A DNA stretch of 64,000 nt, taken from the NCBI GenBank assembly GCA_963920635.1, contig OY987301.1, positions 57,790,560 through 57,854,559 on the forward strand. Direction: 5' to 3'. The notes beneath the pieces are model-generated. The model ran no database searches and had not been told where the DNA came from. It saw only the letters and a program-made list of their open reading frames with translations. Both the position numbers and the translations under genes were made by a program. Shown here piece by piece: positions 45,968-57,589 of the stretch (positions are counted from its first letter, which is position 1; every line of letters begins with the position of its first letter). This stretch comes from Pseudeuparius sepicola (lineage: Eukaryota > Arthropoda > Insecta > Coleoptera > Anthribidae).

Positions 45968-46444
45968 CTCTTACATCTTATAATAATTATATATAAAAAT
46001 TTGGATTTCCAGAATGTTGTAACATAACCTTATATCAACTAAGGTTATTTCTAACCTTGTATCACACCAAGTTTTCTGACACTTTTTGATGATAACCTAA
46101 AAAACATTTTTTCTTATTATAAATTTATCTTTTGTTTTTTGAAACTAAATTACCTTATTAACAAAAAACAATTACAAACAAAATTGACGGTATAAATTTT
46201 CACACGAAATTATGTAAAAACCTTTTTCTGGCCCTTTTAAACCTAAAATCTATCTGGTTTTAATATTGGTAAAAAACTTCAACATAATTGTGAGTAAAAT
46301 TTCAACCTTTTCTCAATATTTTCTAATAATTTAAATAATTTTCTAGCCCTGATGAAGGTCACGAAGTAGACCGAAAGCTTGGTATTATAAAAAGAAGTTA
46401 ATATATACCTTTCTGGCTGCAAAACTCGTTATTTTATCTACTAA

Positions 46445-48595
46445 GTAAAACTACACAGCCGTAAACTAGCTATTTATTGAAAAATGTATAAACAGAATTA
46501 ATTCAAATACCGGTGTCCATCTCTCATACTCCCATATATACTCTAGTAAAATGTACACTGTAGCTTGTAAATTCTTCTACTATAAAATTTTGCCTCTCGT
46601 AATAGATCCTTACTAGAAATAATTATTGATTATTTTATATTTATTCAGTTTTATCAACGCTTATATTTATTATTAATTATTACAAACAATTACGTTAAGG
46701 TCTTTCGTCATAGTAAATAAATGACAAATTTGTATTTTTTGCAATTGGCCAAATCGAACCTACTTAGCTTTATTGAAAATGAAATCATAATTAAATTATA
46801 CTCCTATTTAACTGCGTCCATAATTTTGCATTTACTGTAATTTTAGCTATAGATTAGGTAAATGTATTTATTATAGCCTTCAGTGTATTTGGCTTTATTT
46901 TATAACCGCAAAATCCATTAGTTTAGGTTAAATTATAGATGGGATATTTGAATTGATTTCGAACATTTCTGTGCAAAATGGCCACACGTTTTCTAACATT
47001 CGTCATTGTTTTTTTATTTTATAATAAAACAAGTTGCCATAAGGTTTATCCCAGGGTTTACTACAGATATATCAATAATTACCTACCCTAATTTATACAA
47101 TCGTATCATACAAAAAAAAACAGAATTTTTGTATACCAAAAATGGACAAATTTAATGCGTCGACAATGCTTTAGATATAGTCCTCCTTACGGCAGAATGC
47201 GTGCGACGTAAGGGGGAAGAACTCGCAAATATTATAGAATTAGTCACAGTTCAGGGGCGTAGCTCAATTTTGTGTAACTCACTGACTTAATTTTCATATA
47301 ATTATTGTTATTTAATTTATTGTTAATATTATTCTTAACGGTGATGCCTTAGACTCTGGAGGAAGGCAAACCCTTATACCATTGGCAATTATTTCTCGTG
47401 CTTGAGAATGCAACGTTCTTCCCTGTTTACTCATTTTGCACACGTTAACTCCCGAACATACGAAACGCCACTGAGCTCTCTGAGCCGGATGAAAAAACTT
47501 GCCAGCGGCCTAAAAAATGAGATCTGTGTGGTAGCCCAAATACGAAGTTAACTTTACATACTATAGAAACAGGCACAAAACGCGTTGGCTAACTGATTTT
47601 GTCAGCCGGCTCCTTGGCAGAACTGCTGTGTTGCCGTATTTCAAAGGCGATGGTAGACGCGACGATGTTGAAAAAATATAATAGGTGTTTTATCACACCG
47701 CGTTAAAAATAAATGATAAACAAAAATTGGTGAGTGGACCCGTGATGCGAGCTTTATTTTTTCGGTATAATAGAGTTCAGAAATTCGGCTTCAATATGAT
47801 AAAACTTGTATTCGCCAATAAATAACGACTACTCGTATAGGAAATCTCGCAACGCTGCCCGCATTCTTTAGAAACGTTTTCTTTTGTGCTTTGGACTATA
47901 AGCGTTGGGTGAAGATTTAAAAAGAGAATCTACGCCCATGGAACAGCGTGCCGATTTAAAAACAGCACACTGTTTTCTGGGGTATACTGGGATAGCTCGG
48001 TGGGAATTACAAATGGGACATTTCGGGTCTGGCAATATCTTGATTTTGACTTTTGACAGGGTTTTACTTGACATTAAGCCCTGGGAATTGGACCTGGAGA
48101 AAGTGAAAGGTTAGAAAGCGATTTTGTGCGAATTTTGGAGCTAAAAGGATATTCTTGGGCAGTGACAGTAATCTGACAAGTTTATTTGTGTTTTTTGAAG
48201 GCTACACAATAAAGGTGGTAACCAAGGTAACGAGTTTGGACTGTGATTTTTGAGATTCATTACAATATTATTTGCCCCTTTCACTGCTCCCTTTCGCGAC
48301 CAGAAATTTACTTGGGGAAAGGACCCGCCCAAATACACTTATTAAACAGGGGTATCATTCCATCCTTTTCCCTTCAATAGAAATCGTATATTACATCAAC
48401 CACACACGAGCAGAAATTTTATATTTCCAGCGCCATAGATGGTGTTTATTTTCAACGGGTACTAACGTTGGGATCTATAGTAAACCATAGAGCTGCGGGT
48501 GAGACTTCGAATTTCTTTTAGCCTCGAAACTCTTTTTACACATTGTGAAACTATTGACTAGTGGGGGACTATTATTATTGCCAAAACAAATAACA
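46445..48595. other. Non-coding stretch
   Basis: No gene recognised. A GGGGCGTAGCTCAATTT segment near 47253 looked like a tRNA A/B box at first but forms no cloverleaf. Short open frames near 47868-48114 show no family resemblance. Confidence 0.5.
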
Positions 48596-49803
48596 TACAG
48601 TGTGTCCAACTTTAAAACTGTACAAATCCGTAAAATCTTCATTTTTGGAGACAATCGCCCAAACTTTTTTTTGTTGGAAAGGCCTTCAAAAACCGCTTCT
48701 TTTGACCTTCCTGTCATTTTCAAAATGCAAATCCAGGGCCGGCTGCGATTTTTTTATACCCTCGATTTTCACGAAAACCATTTAGCGATTTTTTTATTTA
48801 AAATCTGACACCACAGCATTAATCAGAACACCCAAAAACCCCTTTACAATCAATTTGAATAAAAAATATACAGGGAGTTCCAATCTGCAGGGTGTCAAAG
48901 TTGAGCAAAATAGGACTTTTAAAGGTATCTGCCAAGTCAAGATTGCCATGGAATCCCCCCAAAACAGTTAAATAGTCAATAAGACCACTCAAGGTGTTGG
49001 TGTGCAAAGATCCAATACAAAATATACAGAGTGTTCTTATCTGTGCCATCTCAAATTACTGAATTTGTTGTACTTTATACGGGTCAAAAATCGAGTATAT
49101 CAAAACCGCTCCACACACTATAAACAAACTAAATCTAAAAAATACATAAGTCTGCCAGTCCGTAAGTTCATATCAGTTAAGGTGGCTGGTGTGCCACAAC
49201 AGGAAACACACAGAAAATGTATCATCTTAGACAGTGACTTTGTTGAGTAAGGTCCAATAATTTAAATTGTTTTTATTTGTTAGTTGGCATTTTGTAAAGA
49301 AATACATTACTTTTGTGTTTATCAATATTTTTTCAATGATTCCACAGCACTCATGACCCATATAAAGTTTCATAAAAATTCAGCATTTTGAGATGGCACA
49401 GATAAGAATACTTTGTATATTTTGTATTGGACCTTTGCACACCAATACCTTAGTGGTCCTATTGACCATTGAACTGTTTTGAGAGGATTCCCTGGCACAA
49501 ATTTGACACCATGCAGAATAGAACTCCCTGTATATTTTTTATTCAAATTTGGTATATAGGGGTTTTGGGGTGTTCTGATTAACGCTGTGGGGTCAGTTTT
49601 TAAATAAAAAAATCGCTAAAGGGTTTTCGAGAAAATTGGGGGTATAAAAAATGCTAGCCGGCCCTGGATTTGCATTTTGAAAATAGCAGGAAGGTCAAAA
49701 GAAGCGGTTTTTGAAGGCCTTTCAAACAAAAAAAGTTTAGGCGATTATCTCTAAAAATGAAGATTTTACGGATTTGTACAGTTTTAAAGTTGGACACCCT
49801 GTA
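48596..49803. mobile_element. 1.2-kb fold-back, TACAGTGTG/CACCCTGTA ends
   Basis: Left TACAGTGTGTCCAACTTTAA, right inverse ...TTAAAGTTGGACACCCTGTA. Arms are about 410-460 bp (48596-49060 and 49390-49803), with internal TACAGGGAGTTCC and TACAGAGTGTTCTT motifs suggesting older nested ends. TA follows on the right; the left flank is CA, so one duplication has mutated. The unpaired middle holds no gene. Confidence 0.85.
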
Positions 49804-49805
49804 TA

Positions 49806-52023
49806 ATAATTGTATATGCGTTAAAATGTTCTTACTTATATAATTTATTTATGTTGACAATATTTCTGGATTTGGTATTTAGGTATTTTCTTAAAAAATG
49901 TGTTTTCTCATTTAACTATTTGATTTTATTCCTCTCTGTCAAAAAATGTTCAAAGGTAATTCTGAATGAAAATGGGTAATTACTTTCTGGCGTGTTCAGT
50001 CAATACCTACTTAAAATTCCTACATTAGGTACATACATAGTCAACAGTTTAAAAAATCCTTATTTACCTACTTTTACTATTTTTGTTTATATCACTAATA
50101 AAAGTAGCATTTCATAAAACAGTGTCAGTTTTTTTATTAAGAAATTCATTTTCGTCAATGTAATTTGAGCAAAAACTGCAAATTAAACAGTTATAGAGGG
50201 CAGGCCGTTACCTTGATTTAACTATAGAGAAAAATCAAACGGCAGAACATAAAAAACGCGATCACGTAAATTCAACAAAAGTGTCTACTTAAAACTGAAC
50301 TTAGCACTTAGCAGCCAATTTTCTAGGAGCCAAAAATTTCAACGTGTATTTTTTGATGAATATTTTTCTTCATTCTCCAGTTTAATCTGCTTAGAAGGTT
50401 TAATAATAGTTACCCTTTCTACTTTATTTTTATCAAAATAAATTTGTGGAAATAAGGGCGAGGAAAATTTTTTGCTGCCAGAAAATCGGCTACTAACTTT
50501 ACACCGGTTTAGTTAGGCACATTGATTTTTAAATGTCTTCCGATATTTGGCCCCGCCTGTTTAAGTTTAAATAGTTACGAGCCGCCACTGATTAAGTGGT
50601 GTGGTATCATAGTTTGGCAGATATAAGCAATAATATCGTTTTAACAATGGCAGGCATTGTCCTAGTTAGCGAGCTTTTAAAATTGAGGGTACAGTTTACT
50701 CCGGCCTTGTTTTTTTCGACAAAAATACACCCTGTATACACTGTGTACTGATAGCAAAGTCTAGTATCCTCTAGACTTTGCTGATAGGTTCGGCCAATTA
50801 TTGGGGCAACACCAAACAGAATGTCAACTTACAATTAGAATTTTTGTATCGTTTACACCCCTTGGGCACTGAATCGCCGGACACACAGTATATATTTTTA
50901 TTAGTTACTTACGGTTACGTTATCTGTGCTTAAGCTAAAAAAATAAAAATAAATAACAACCTCTTTCTGTATTCAACATTTTTTCAGAAAAACGCCTCGG
51001 TACATTAAAAAATATTCCCTAATAGAGGGAAGGCAATCAGCTTTTTCACTTTTCTCAAAGTTTTCATTTTGGACATAGGTTTTGTTTTTCAAATCAACGT
51101 AAGACATTGAAGCAACATAATGTAGATCACTATATCCTAAAAAAGATAATTTTAAAAATCTGCCAATCCGTTAAAATCGTCAAATATCAAACTGAAATAC
51201 GCCCAACCCTGAATCTATTCCTAATTTTATAAAAGCCAAATCGTAGAATTATTTCACTGGCCCCTTCTCCCTTCTCCCCCCGTGTCTATTTTTAGACTTG
51301 TTTGCCCCGCCCCGAACACAAACGAGCCTTTTGGAATACGAAATTGTCGAGTACGAAATCTACTATCTACGAAGTCTAATTATCGATTTTGTTAGAGTCA
51401 TTGTAATTATCGAAAATAGATGGTGCTAAACAGTAGTACTGGACGAGAGCTAAATAGAAATAATAATACCGCTATACACCAGTAGATGGAGTTGGTGCGC
51501 GGAGGCGAATGACTACGATCATTGGAAAAAGTTTTAAATACAATCGAATATCCATAGTCCTTCGCCTCCAAAAGCGCTCGGCATTTTATCTGGATCCGTG
51601 AGAGGTCTTTTTAAACCTTCAGTCAACGCTATAAGCATTGTCGGCAGTCTGATAATGTTGAGAAATAATTCGCTCGTTAAATTTTCCTTGAAAACGAAGT
51701 GTGCAAGCAGTGTCGAATCCATAATATATTTTTTTGTGCAAAGTTAAGAAGTGTTCTTTCAAGGTAGTTAATATAATATTACATTATAAAAAGTGTTTTG
51801 AATTTATACCGTCAACACTTATATTTTCCTTTGCAAGCCTATAATATTTATAAAAAAATACCCATTAGAAGGTTTTGTGTAACAGCTGTCAATTATATTT
51901 TCGAAGCGCTAATGCAAATAGCATAAAAGGAGCTTTCCAATTGTACCACATTCTAGAGGTTCGTTTTATTTTCAGTATTTCAGAGTTTCTTAAAGCTTAC
52001 AAACCCCAGGAGCTATTATTATG
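49806..52023. other. Non-coding stretch
   Basis: Apart from the palindrome at 50755 and a CACCCTGTATA motif at 50729, no element or gene was recognised. A 62-codon ATG frame at 51722-51534 (minus) is discussed among the rejected items. Confidence 0.5.
50755..50780. mobile_element. 26-bp palindrome with 7-bp TSD, same ends as the 29388 element
   Basis: Reads CAAAGTCTAG, then TATCC, then the inverse of CAAAGTCTAGA, between two copies of CTGATAG (50748-50754, 50781-50787). Seen from the right, its first 16 bases (CAAAGTCTAGAGGATA) match the terminus of the 1.1-kb element at 29388-30500 with one difference. It therefore consists of 10 nt from one end and 16 nt from the other, with everything between missing. 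Confidence 0.88.
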
Positions 52024-52355
52024 AGAGCCGGCCGCATGATTTCTACTCTGGTAAGATTATAGAATAAGATGTTTTGTAAAATGTATAGAGAGTATATTTC
52101 TTTACTTGAAGCGAGTAGGTTGCCTCAATTAATATGGGCCCGATCAGATCAGAGTGTACCCATTTTGTTCTATAATCATATTATGAGAGTAGATTTGCCT
52201 AATAATTAACCACAACTTCTTTAAATAACCATGATCGGGCCCATATTAATTGAGGCAACCACACGCTTCAAGTAAAGAAATTAATATATTCTCTACATTT
52301 TGCATAACATCTTTATTCTATAATCTTATGAGAGTTGAAATCATGCGGCCGGCTC
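52024..52355. mobile_element. 332-bp fold-back element
   Basis: AGAGCCGGCCGCATGATTTC at the left and its inverse GAAATCATGCGGCCGGCTCT at the right. Arms of about 150 bp (GATTATAGAATAA.ATG, CTTCAAGTAAAGAAA, TTGCCTCAATTAATATGGGC) are paired almost throughout. No clear target duplication. Confidence 0.88.
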
Positions 52356-52418
52356 TTGGAGTATATTAGGCTGCGTCGCTGCGTCCACATACTACACCCT
52401 GCGTAGTGTCAGTAAAAG

Positions 52419-52452
52419 CACAGACCTATATAGCTTCCTATATAGGTCTGTG
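52419..52452. mobile_element. 34-bp palindrome with 7-bp TSD
   Basis: CACAGACCTATATAG and its inverse with four central bases (CTTC), between GTAAAAG (52412-52418) and GTAAAAG (52453-52459). The length is exactly 2 x 17. Confidence 0.88.
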
Positions 52453-52459
52453 GTAAAAG

Positions 52460-55400
52460 CTACTAGAAAGGTCAGGTGGCCTCAGTGTAGACATGGCGCC
52501 AAAATAGGCATGAAAACACGTTCCTTTTATTATGGATAAATGAAACATATTACATATTAAATGAAAGCATGATCTATTTGGGGAAAAAGCAAACATCATA
52601 TATATGAAACCGTTTTGGAGAATATATTATTATCTACGATCGAACATTTTTAGTGTTTATTTCTATGCAGTTTCTTGAGCTAGATTCATATCAGCGAAGT
52701 AAACAAATCCAAACCAGCAACATAATTTTTGGTGTAGTTTTGGTGTTTCTTTTTAATATACTTAATAATGTACTGACTAGTGTAAGTTTAGTTGTATATT
52801 CTCGAGGTGTTGATTTCAGAGCACGCGACCTGTCTATAATACGAACAAAACTGGCGGCAATCCAATTACCCTAACCTACGTGATAATAATTCAAGGTTGA
52901 AATGGAGGAAACGGCCGTGCCATTTAAGTCGAAACTGAGACACTCGTTTCTTTTAACGGTTCGTTACACCTCGTGCTGTTTGGCTCTACCCTCTTAACTC
53001 TCTGAAGTTATGCCCAACTCCTGCTGTTGCCGTTCCCTATTGTTTTCACGTGGATTTTTTACGCTACTTGATTTTTGTGTGTTAATTGACTTAGGAATTG
53101 TACTGATACAGTAAAGAAAAAATTACCCTTTTTGTGTGTATGAACTAAAATATTGTAACTTATTTATATGTATCTTCAATTCATAACTTTGTATATCTGA
53201 TGTGTTAATTTTAACATATATGATATGTATGTTAAAATTGTAATTGTAATTTAACATATTTAGACATAGTTTGAACAACTTTATTTGTACTTATTGAATA
53301 ATTTCATATGTAGATTTAACATTCTAAAGAATTCATGATCGAAAAATAACAACAGTAACAAAGTAACAGGTTTGCGAATTTCAGGAGATTTTATGAGTGT
53401 AGTTGTATAGTTCCAATTCAAAATAATCGATCTTCTTCTTTCGCCCAACTTACGATGACTAGCTTGGAGGGAGTGCATTTTAGTACATATCTAATGTTTA
53501 AGGTCACGACAACCTTTTTTGACATAAAAAATGCACTCTTAAAATCCTTGTAGTGAATTTTGAAATACCCTGTTAATAATATTTATTCAAATAAAACATC
53601 CTGGGTTCTCTACCAATGTGTATTCTATTACAATAAGAAAGTTTCTGTTTTTATTTTTTTCTCTTGTACAACGTACCTACGTTTCGGTAATTTATGCCAT
53701 CTTCGTAGGTATGTAGTACATAAGCCATGCTAAATAATTTTTGAGACCAAAAAAAATCTAGAACAGCATGACACTAATTGTAAAAGGGAGAAAATATAGC
53801 AAAAATAACAGGAAAAAAAATTTACGGGCGATTTGACGGAAGGGGGTGGAAAGTTGTGAACTTTTAGGGGTGGAAAACGGTTTATCACGATTTCCGGCAA
53901 AACTAAAACTATCGAAAAAGGATAACAAGGTTGTAGGTAATAAAAAGATCTACAGCTTGTGTATTTACACTTTTTTTCACATAACCTCAAAATATACGCG
54001 AAAAATCTAAATATCCGATTATTCGGTTTTTAACATTTATCTCGCACAAAAAAATTTTTTTCAACGTGTCTCAAACACGCTGTAATTTTTTCGAGTCAAA
54101 ATATTTATTTTAACCCTTATTTTGATTTTAAACCCAAAAAATATTTATTTTCAATCGAAAATATCCAATTTAAAAAAACTGCTTTTTAAAAAAAGTCGGT
54201 GCGTTTTTTATTCGTAGAAACCTTTACTTTCTGATGGTGTAAATAATATACGTTACTATGGAAGATTTTCTCAGAAAATGCAAAAAAATCGAAAAAACTC
54301 GATTTCGAAATTTTTTAAATCATTGTTTAAAATTTTGCCCTATTTATTGAAATTTACACTTTAATTACTTGAAAAATGTAAACACAAAAATGTTACATTA
54401 ATAAACCAAGAAATTGCAAATCCATGAAACATAGAGTTTGCAAAAAACATGCGAAAATAATTAGTCTTCTAAATATTAAAGATGGGATTTAATAAAAAAA
54501 TGTGACAGCTGCCATTTTTTTCGACAAAAAAGTTGATTTATTAAATTTATGAAATTTATTAAATTTATAAAATTGTACTATTCAAATTAAATAATTATGA
54601 AGTTATTAATTATAATATTTTGATACACCTTTATCCCACTATATGGAATTATAAAAATTAGTTTTTGCCTCTTTGATGGCATTTCTTCACCGTTATATTC
54701 TACGTTTTCTTATAATGGCAATAAATAGGCACCTACGCATATAAATAATTCAACTTACAACTTTCTCAAAATATTGTAGATATCTTATAAACTATTACGT
54801 TTATTAACTTATCTGGTTGTTAATTATAGTAACATTATATCGATTGGCAATTCCTTGGTTTATCAATGTAACAAGGAGTCTTTCCTGTTTCAAGTACCTA
54901 ATTAAAGTGTAAATTTCAGAATATATACACTACACAGGTCTAGCCACAACTTCAGTCCTCATTCTAATTCCAAAATCATACATAATATTACTTCTATAAA
55001 CTTTAATAGGTCGGATTTTCTCGAAAACATTCAAATAAACAAAGAGTTACTCACAAATCCGGATTGTTTAAATGTTAAAGTGAAAGAATAGGTCATTCTT
55101 TCCTTTACACAAAAGATTTACTCAATGATGATAATCACGGCCTCTTCTTATCGGGAAATCCTCCTCCTCATCGATATTTAAAAAATTTTTATATATAATT
55201 TTTTCAAGGAAATTAACTCCTCTTTTTTAAAAAATAAATACCATTTCGTCTTTAATATTTCAATTGTAAAACAAAATTTATTTACACTCCCATGTCGGTT
55301 TCATATTGCGCGGGCTTTTTAGTGTTACTGATGGTTTCCACTCGAATTCGTAATATCGAAATTCCCCTGTCACCTTCCACGATGCCTCCAGGCCATTCGG

Positions 55401-55669
55401 TCTCTCAGTTGTTCAACAAAATGGCTATCGTTTATAATTAGTATTAAAATAAAATATGTCCAATTATCTAGCTTATACGCTGTGATATGTTTGAATGATT
55501 TAATGATTTAATGTTTTTAACATGTGACAAAGCTGTTCTCTCGTCCTCTATAGTTTTATATAACATATGGCATCTAAAAATTTTTTTTGTACACCTGTGA
55601 ATAGAAATTCCGTTTTCCCAACCTGATTATACGTGTTCCATCCTCTAAATTGTGTAATGCTCTCTTCTA
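52460..55669. other. Non-coding stretch
   Basis: AT-rich with long homopolymer runs; no gene, TIR pair or retroelement motif recognised. Confidence 0.5.
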
Positions 55670-55709
55670 GGTGGTACTGATGATGGCTAAAGCCGAAAGC
55701 GCTCTACCA
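55670..55709 (+). ncRNA. Hammerhead-ribozyme-like motif
   Basis: Box CTGATGA (55677-55683), then a GGC-TAAA-GCC hairpin after one extra T, then GAAA (55695-55698). GC-GC could form a minimal helix III ending in UC (55099-55104 in the order G, C, G, C, T, C at 55699-55704). The outer helix pairs GGTGGTA (55670-55676) with TACCAT (55705-55710) over six pairs. This is the type I hammerhead layout known from Penelope-like element terminal repeats. The extra base between CTGATGA and helix II, also seen in the Penelope copies here (46349 and 43292), departs from the consensus, so activity is doubtful. Confidence 0.45.
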
Positions 55710-55759
55710 TGCCAATTTAAATAAAAATATATTTTTGCACGAAAATACATCTCGCATTT

Positions 55760-56480
55760 TCATATATATATAATCACTTGCACACAGCCGACACTTTTCA
55801 TGATAATTTTTGGACTGTGATTGGCATATAAAATGATGCAGGCTGAACATTTTCGCACCAAATGCCAATTTTGCCATTGCTTAATATGATTGTGCACAGG
55901 TGGCGCACTTGGCAATGATTTATCACAGTGAAAATATATTACTCCTTGATGCTTACAGAAGTTTCCTAATCTACCATGCGCACAGCTGCAGAAACTAGCA
56001 TCGCAGTCAACTTCATACAACACTTCAGAACTTTTTTCACTTGCAACTTTATATAAGGTGAAATTTTTTTTATATGGTCCTCTTTGACGTAGGAAGCCTA
56101 TGCAAGTTGCTTTTGAAGAAATAGGCGTGGTGCTGCAGTTCTTCCGCGAACAAAAGTTCTAAGCCGCCTAAGATAATATTCCTCCATACTCCATACTAGT
56201 ACCTACATGTAAAATCAACTAAGACAATAGCGTTGTATGCCTTATTGCGTGATAAAACAATGTCTTTGTAGAGTCTAACGTTAACTTCACTGAAATTATT
56301 TGTTTGGTGGCCATACGTTGTGAAATCCCTAAATGCCAAGCACCATAATTCTTTCCGATTCCAGTAATCTCCCAAGTAACGCATGATAACGCATGATAAC
56401 GCATGATACACGCAATTGCGCCAAACGCAAAGCAACATGAAAGGTAATTTTGAGATGTAATAGAATTTTTTCAAACCTTT
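55760..56480 (-). pseudogene. MULE-type transposase C-terminal part with SWIM zinc finger, decayed
   Basis: Upstream part (56474-56196) reads YLGDYWNRKELWCLAF, then TTYGHQTNNFSEVNVRLYKD and AYNAIVLVDF, the W..R..W...(R)...G..TNN..E....KD.VL.R..AYN...L.DF pattern of MULE-like transposases and their domesticated relatives. Downstream (56023-55760) is VDCDASFCSCAHGRLGNFCKH, a SWIM C.C...CKH finger. The two are separated by a stretch with stops. A 10-bp unit GCATGATAAC repeats about three times at 56381-56410 in the coding part, giving a shift. The catalytic DDE region was not found. Confidence 0.75.
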
Positions 56481-57139
56481 TTACAGGTAAGAAGCTTATG
56501 AAAAATACATTTTCACGCTAGTACCATACTACGCAGAGAGTACAGAGAAGGAAAATCACAGAATCACTGGCTATTGTGGCCAGGATTCAAGATAAGCGAT
56601 AGGCCAGCGCCACCTGGTGGTGGTCAGCATTCAAACTACTATTGTGAGTATTGTGTACTAATCCCTAACTTATTTATGTTTTGTGACTGCCACAATAATT
56701 CGCAAAACAATCTCCAATCCAATCTAAAATCAGTAAAATCTGGGATGGTATTTAATATTCCCCTAACTAAATTTCCAATATTTAAAGGGGATTATCAAAT
56801 ACCAACTCAGTTTTTAGATTGGCCACACTGTCAAACAAGGAAAGGTACCGCGGAAATTTCTGACACAAAATGAAAATTTAAAATAAAGAAAATCTAACAG
56901 GAAAAGAAGAGACATGATGTGTGCAATAGCCAACACAGTTTCATCAACATGGTAAGGTAAGTAACAAGGTAAGTATCCACATATAATAGAAACATAGAGT
57001 TTCGTGGAAATATTCGTTCCAAGAAGCAAGATAATATCGTTCATAGAGTATAATATCAAGCAGAATCCAAAAGATCAAGAAAATGGGTAGTAACTGTATT
57101 TCCAACTACTTGTACTGTAGGCATAATTTATTCCACTTT
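56481..57139. other. Non-coding stretch
   Basis: Open frame at 56574-56873 contains no recognised motif. May include the lost upstream part of the MULE. Confidence 0.45.
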
Positions 57140-57146
57140 GTCTAAT

Positions 57147-57177
57147 CAGTGACTATAGATTCTTTCTATAGTCACTG
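57147..57177. mobile_element. 31-bp palindrome with 7-bp TSD
   Basis: CAGTGACTATAGA, five bases, and the inverse TCTATAGTCACTG, between GTCTAAT copies (57140-57146, 57178-57184). The CA...TG ends and CTATAG core resemble the 34-bp example at 52419. Confidence 0.87.
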
Positions 57178-57555
57178 GTCTAATGAAGTAGGTACATTAT
57201 TAATATTTAGGAATTCTCAATAAATTATATTATAAACTTATTTTTATTATATTGTTTATTTTATTAAATAAAATACATAATATTATCTACCTATGTGTGT
57301 ATACATAATATCCATTATTTTATTAGTTTATTTTTCGATACTTACGAAAATTGCAACGCAACATCACAAATAAACACATTCTTCTTAAAATTAAACGAAA
57401 GTTGTCCCGCTATTTATTGTAAAAAAAAAGTTGGTAATAATGTGATTTTATTCACTTTTCTACCCACTGATAGAAAACCTATGAAACGTTTACATATTGA
57501 ACCTTTTTTCATAATAGGGAGATTGAAGGTTCCCACTCGTAACATTTAGTATCAC

Positions 57556-57582
57556 CAAAGATATATACAACCTATATCTTTG
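57556..57582. mobile_element. 27-bp palindrome with 7-bp TSD
   Basis: CAAAGATATA, seven bases, then TATATCTTTG, between GTATCAC copies (57549-57555, 57583-57589). It sits just past the end of the decayed hAT transposase. Confidence 0.85.
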
Positions 57583-57589
57583 GTATCAC

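Larger units (their letters stand above)
43187..46444. mobile_element. Palindrome of two head-to-head Penelope-like element copies
   Basis: Two arms of about 1.6 kb, nearly identical and inverted, meet at a 28-bp spacer (44808-44835). Each arm is the same 5'-truncated Penelope-like element: reverse transcriptase from just before motif GTPMG to the end, GIY-YIG domain, 3' region with a CTGATGA...GAAA motif, and a shared outer end TTAGTAGATAAAATAACGAG. A 12-bp GAAAAATGTATA lies outside each end (43174-43185; 46479-46490), with 34 extra bp on the right; it may be a target duplication. Both arms carry the same premature stop in the GIY-YIG region, so one arm was copied from the other or both from one template. 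Confidence 0.9.

Noticed and set aside
47253..47270. tRNA-like GGGGCGTAGCTCAATTT
   Set aside because: No acceptor or T-arm partner sequence; no cloverleaf possible.
51534..51722. 62-codon minus-strand ATG frame (FKENLTSELFLNIIRLP...)
   Set aside because: Composition is plausible for an exon, but no splice context, homology or neighbour supports it.
53207..53245. AT-rich hairpin TTAATTTTAACATA...TATGTTAAAATT
   Set aside because: Palindromic but without flanking direct repeats, so not counted as a scar.
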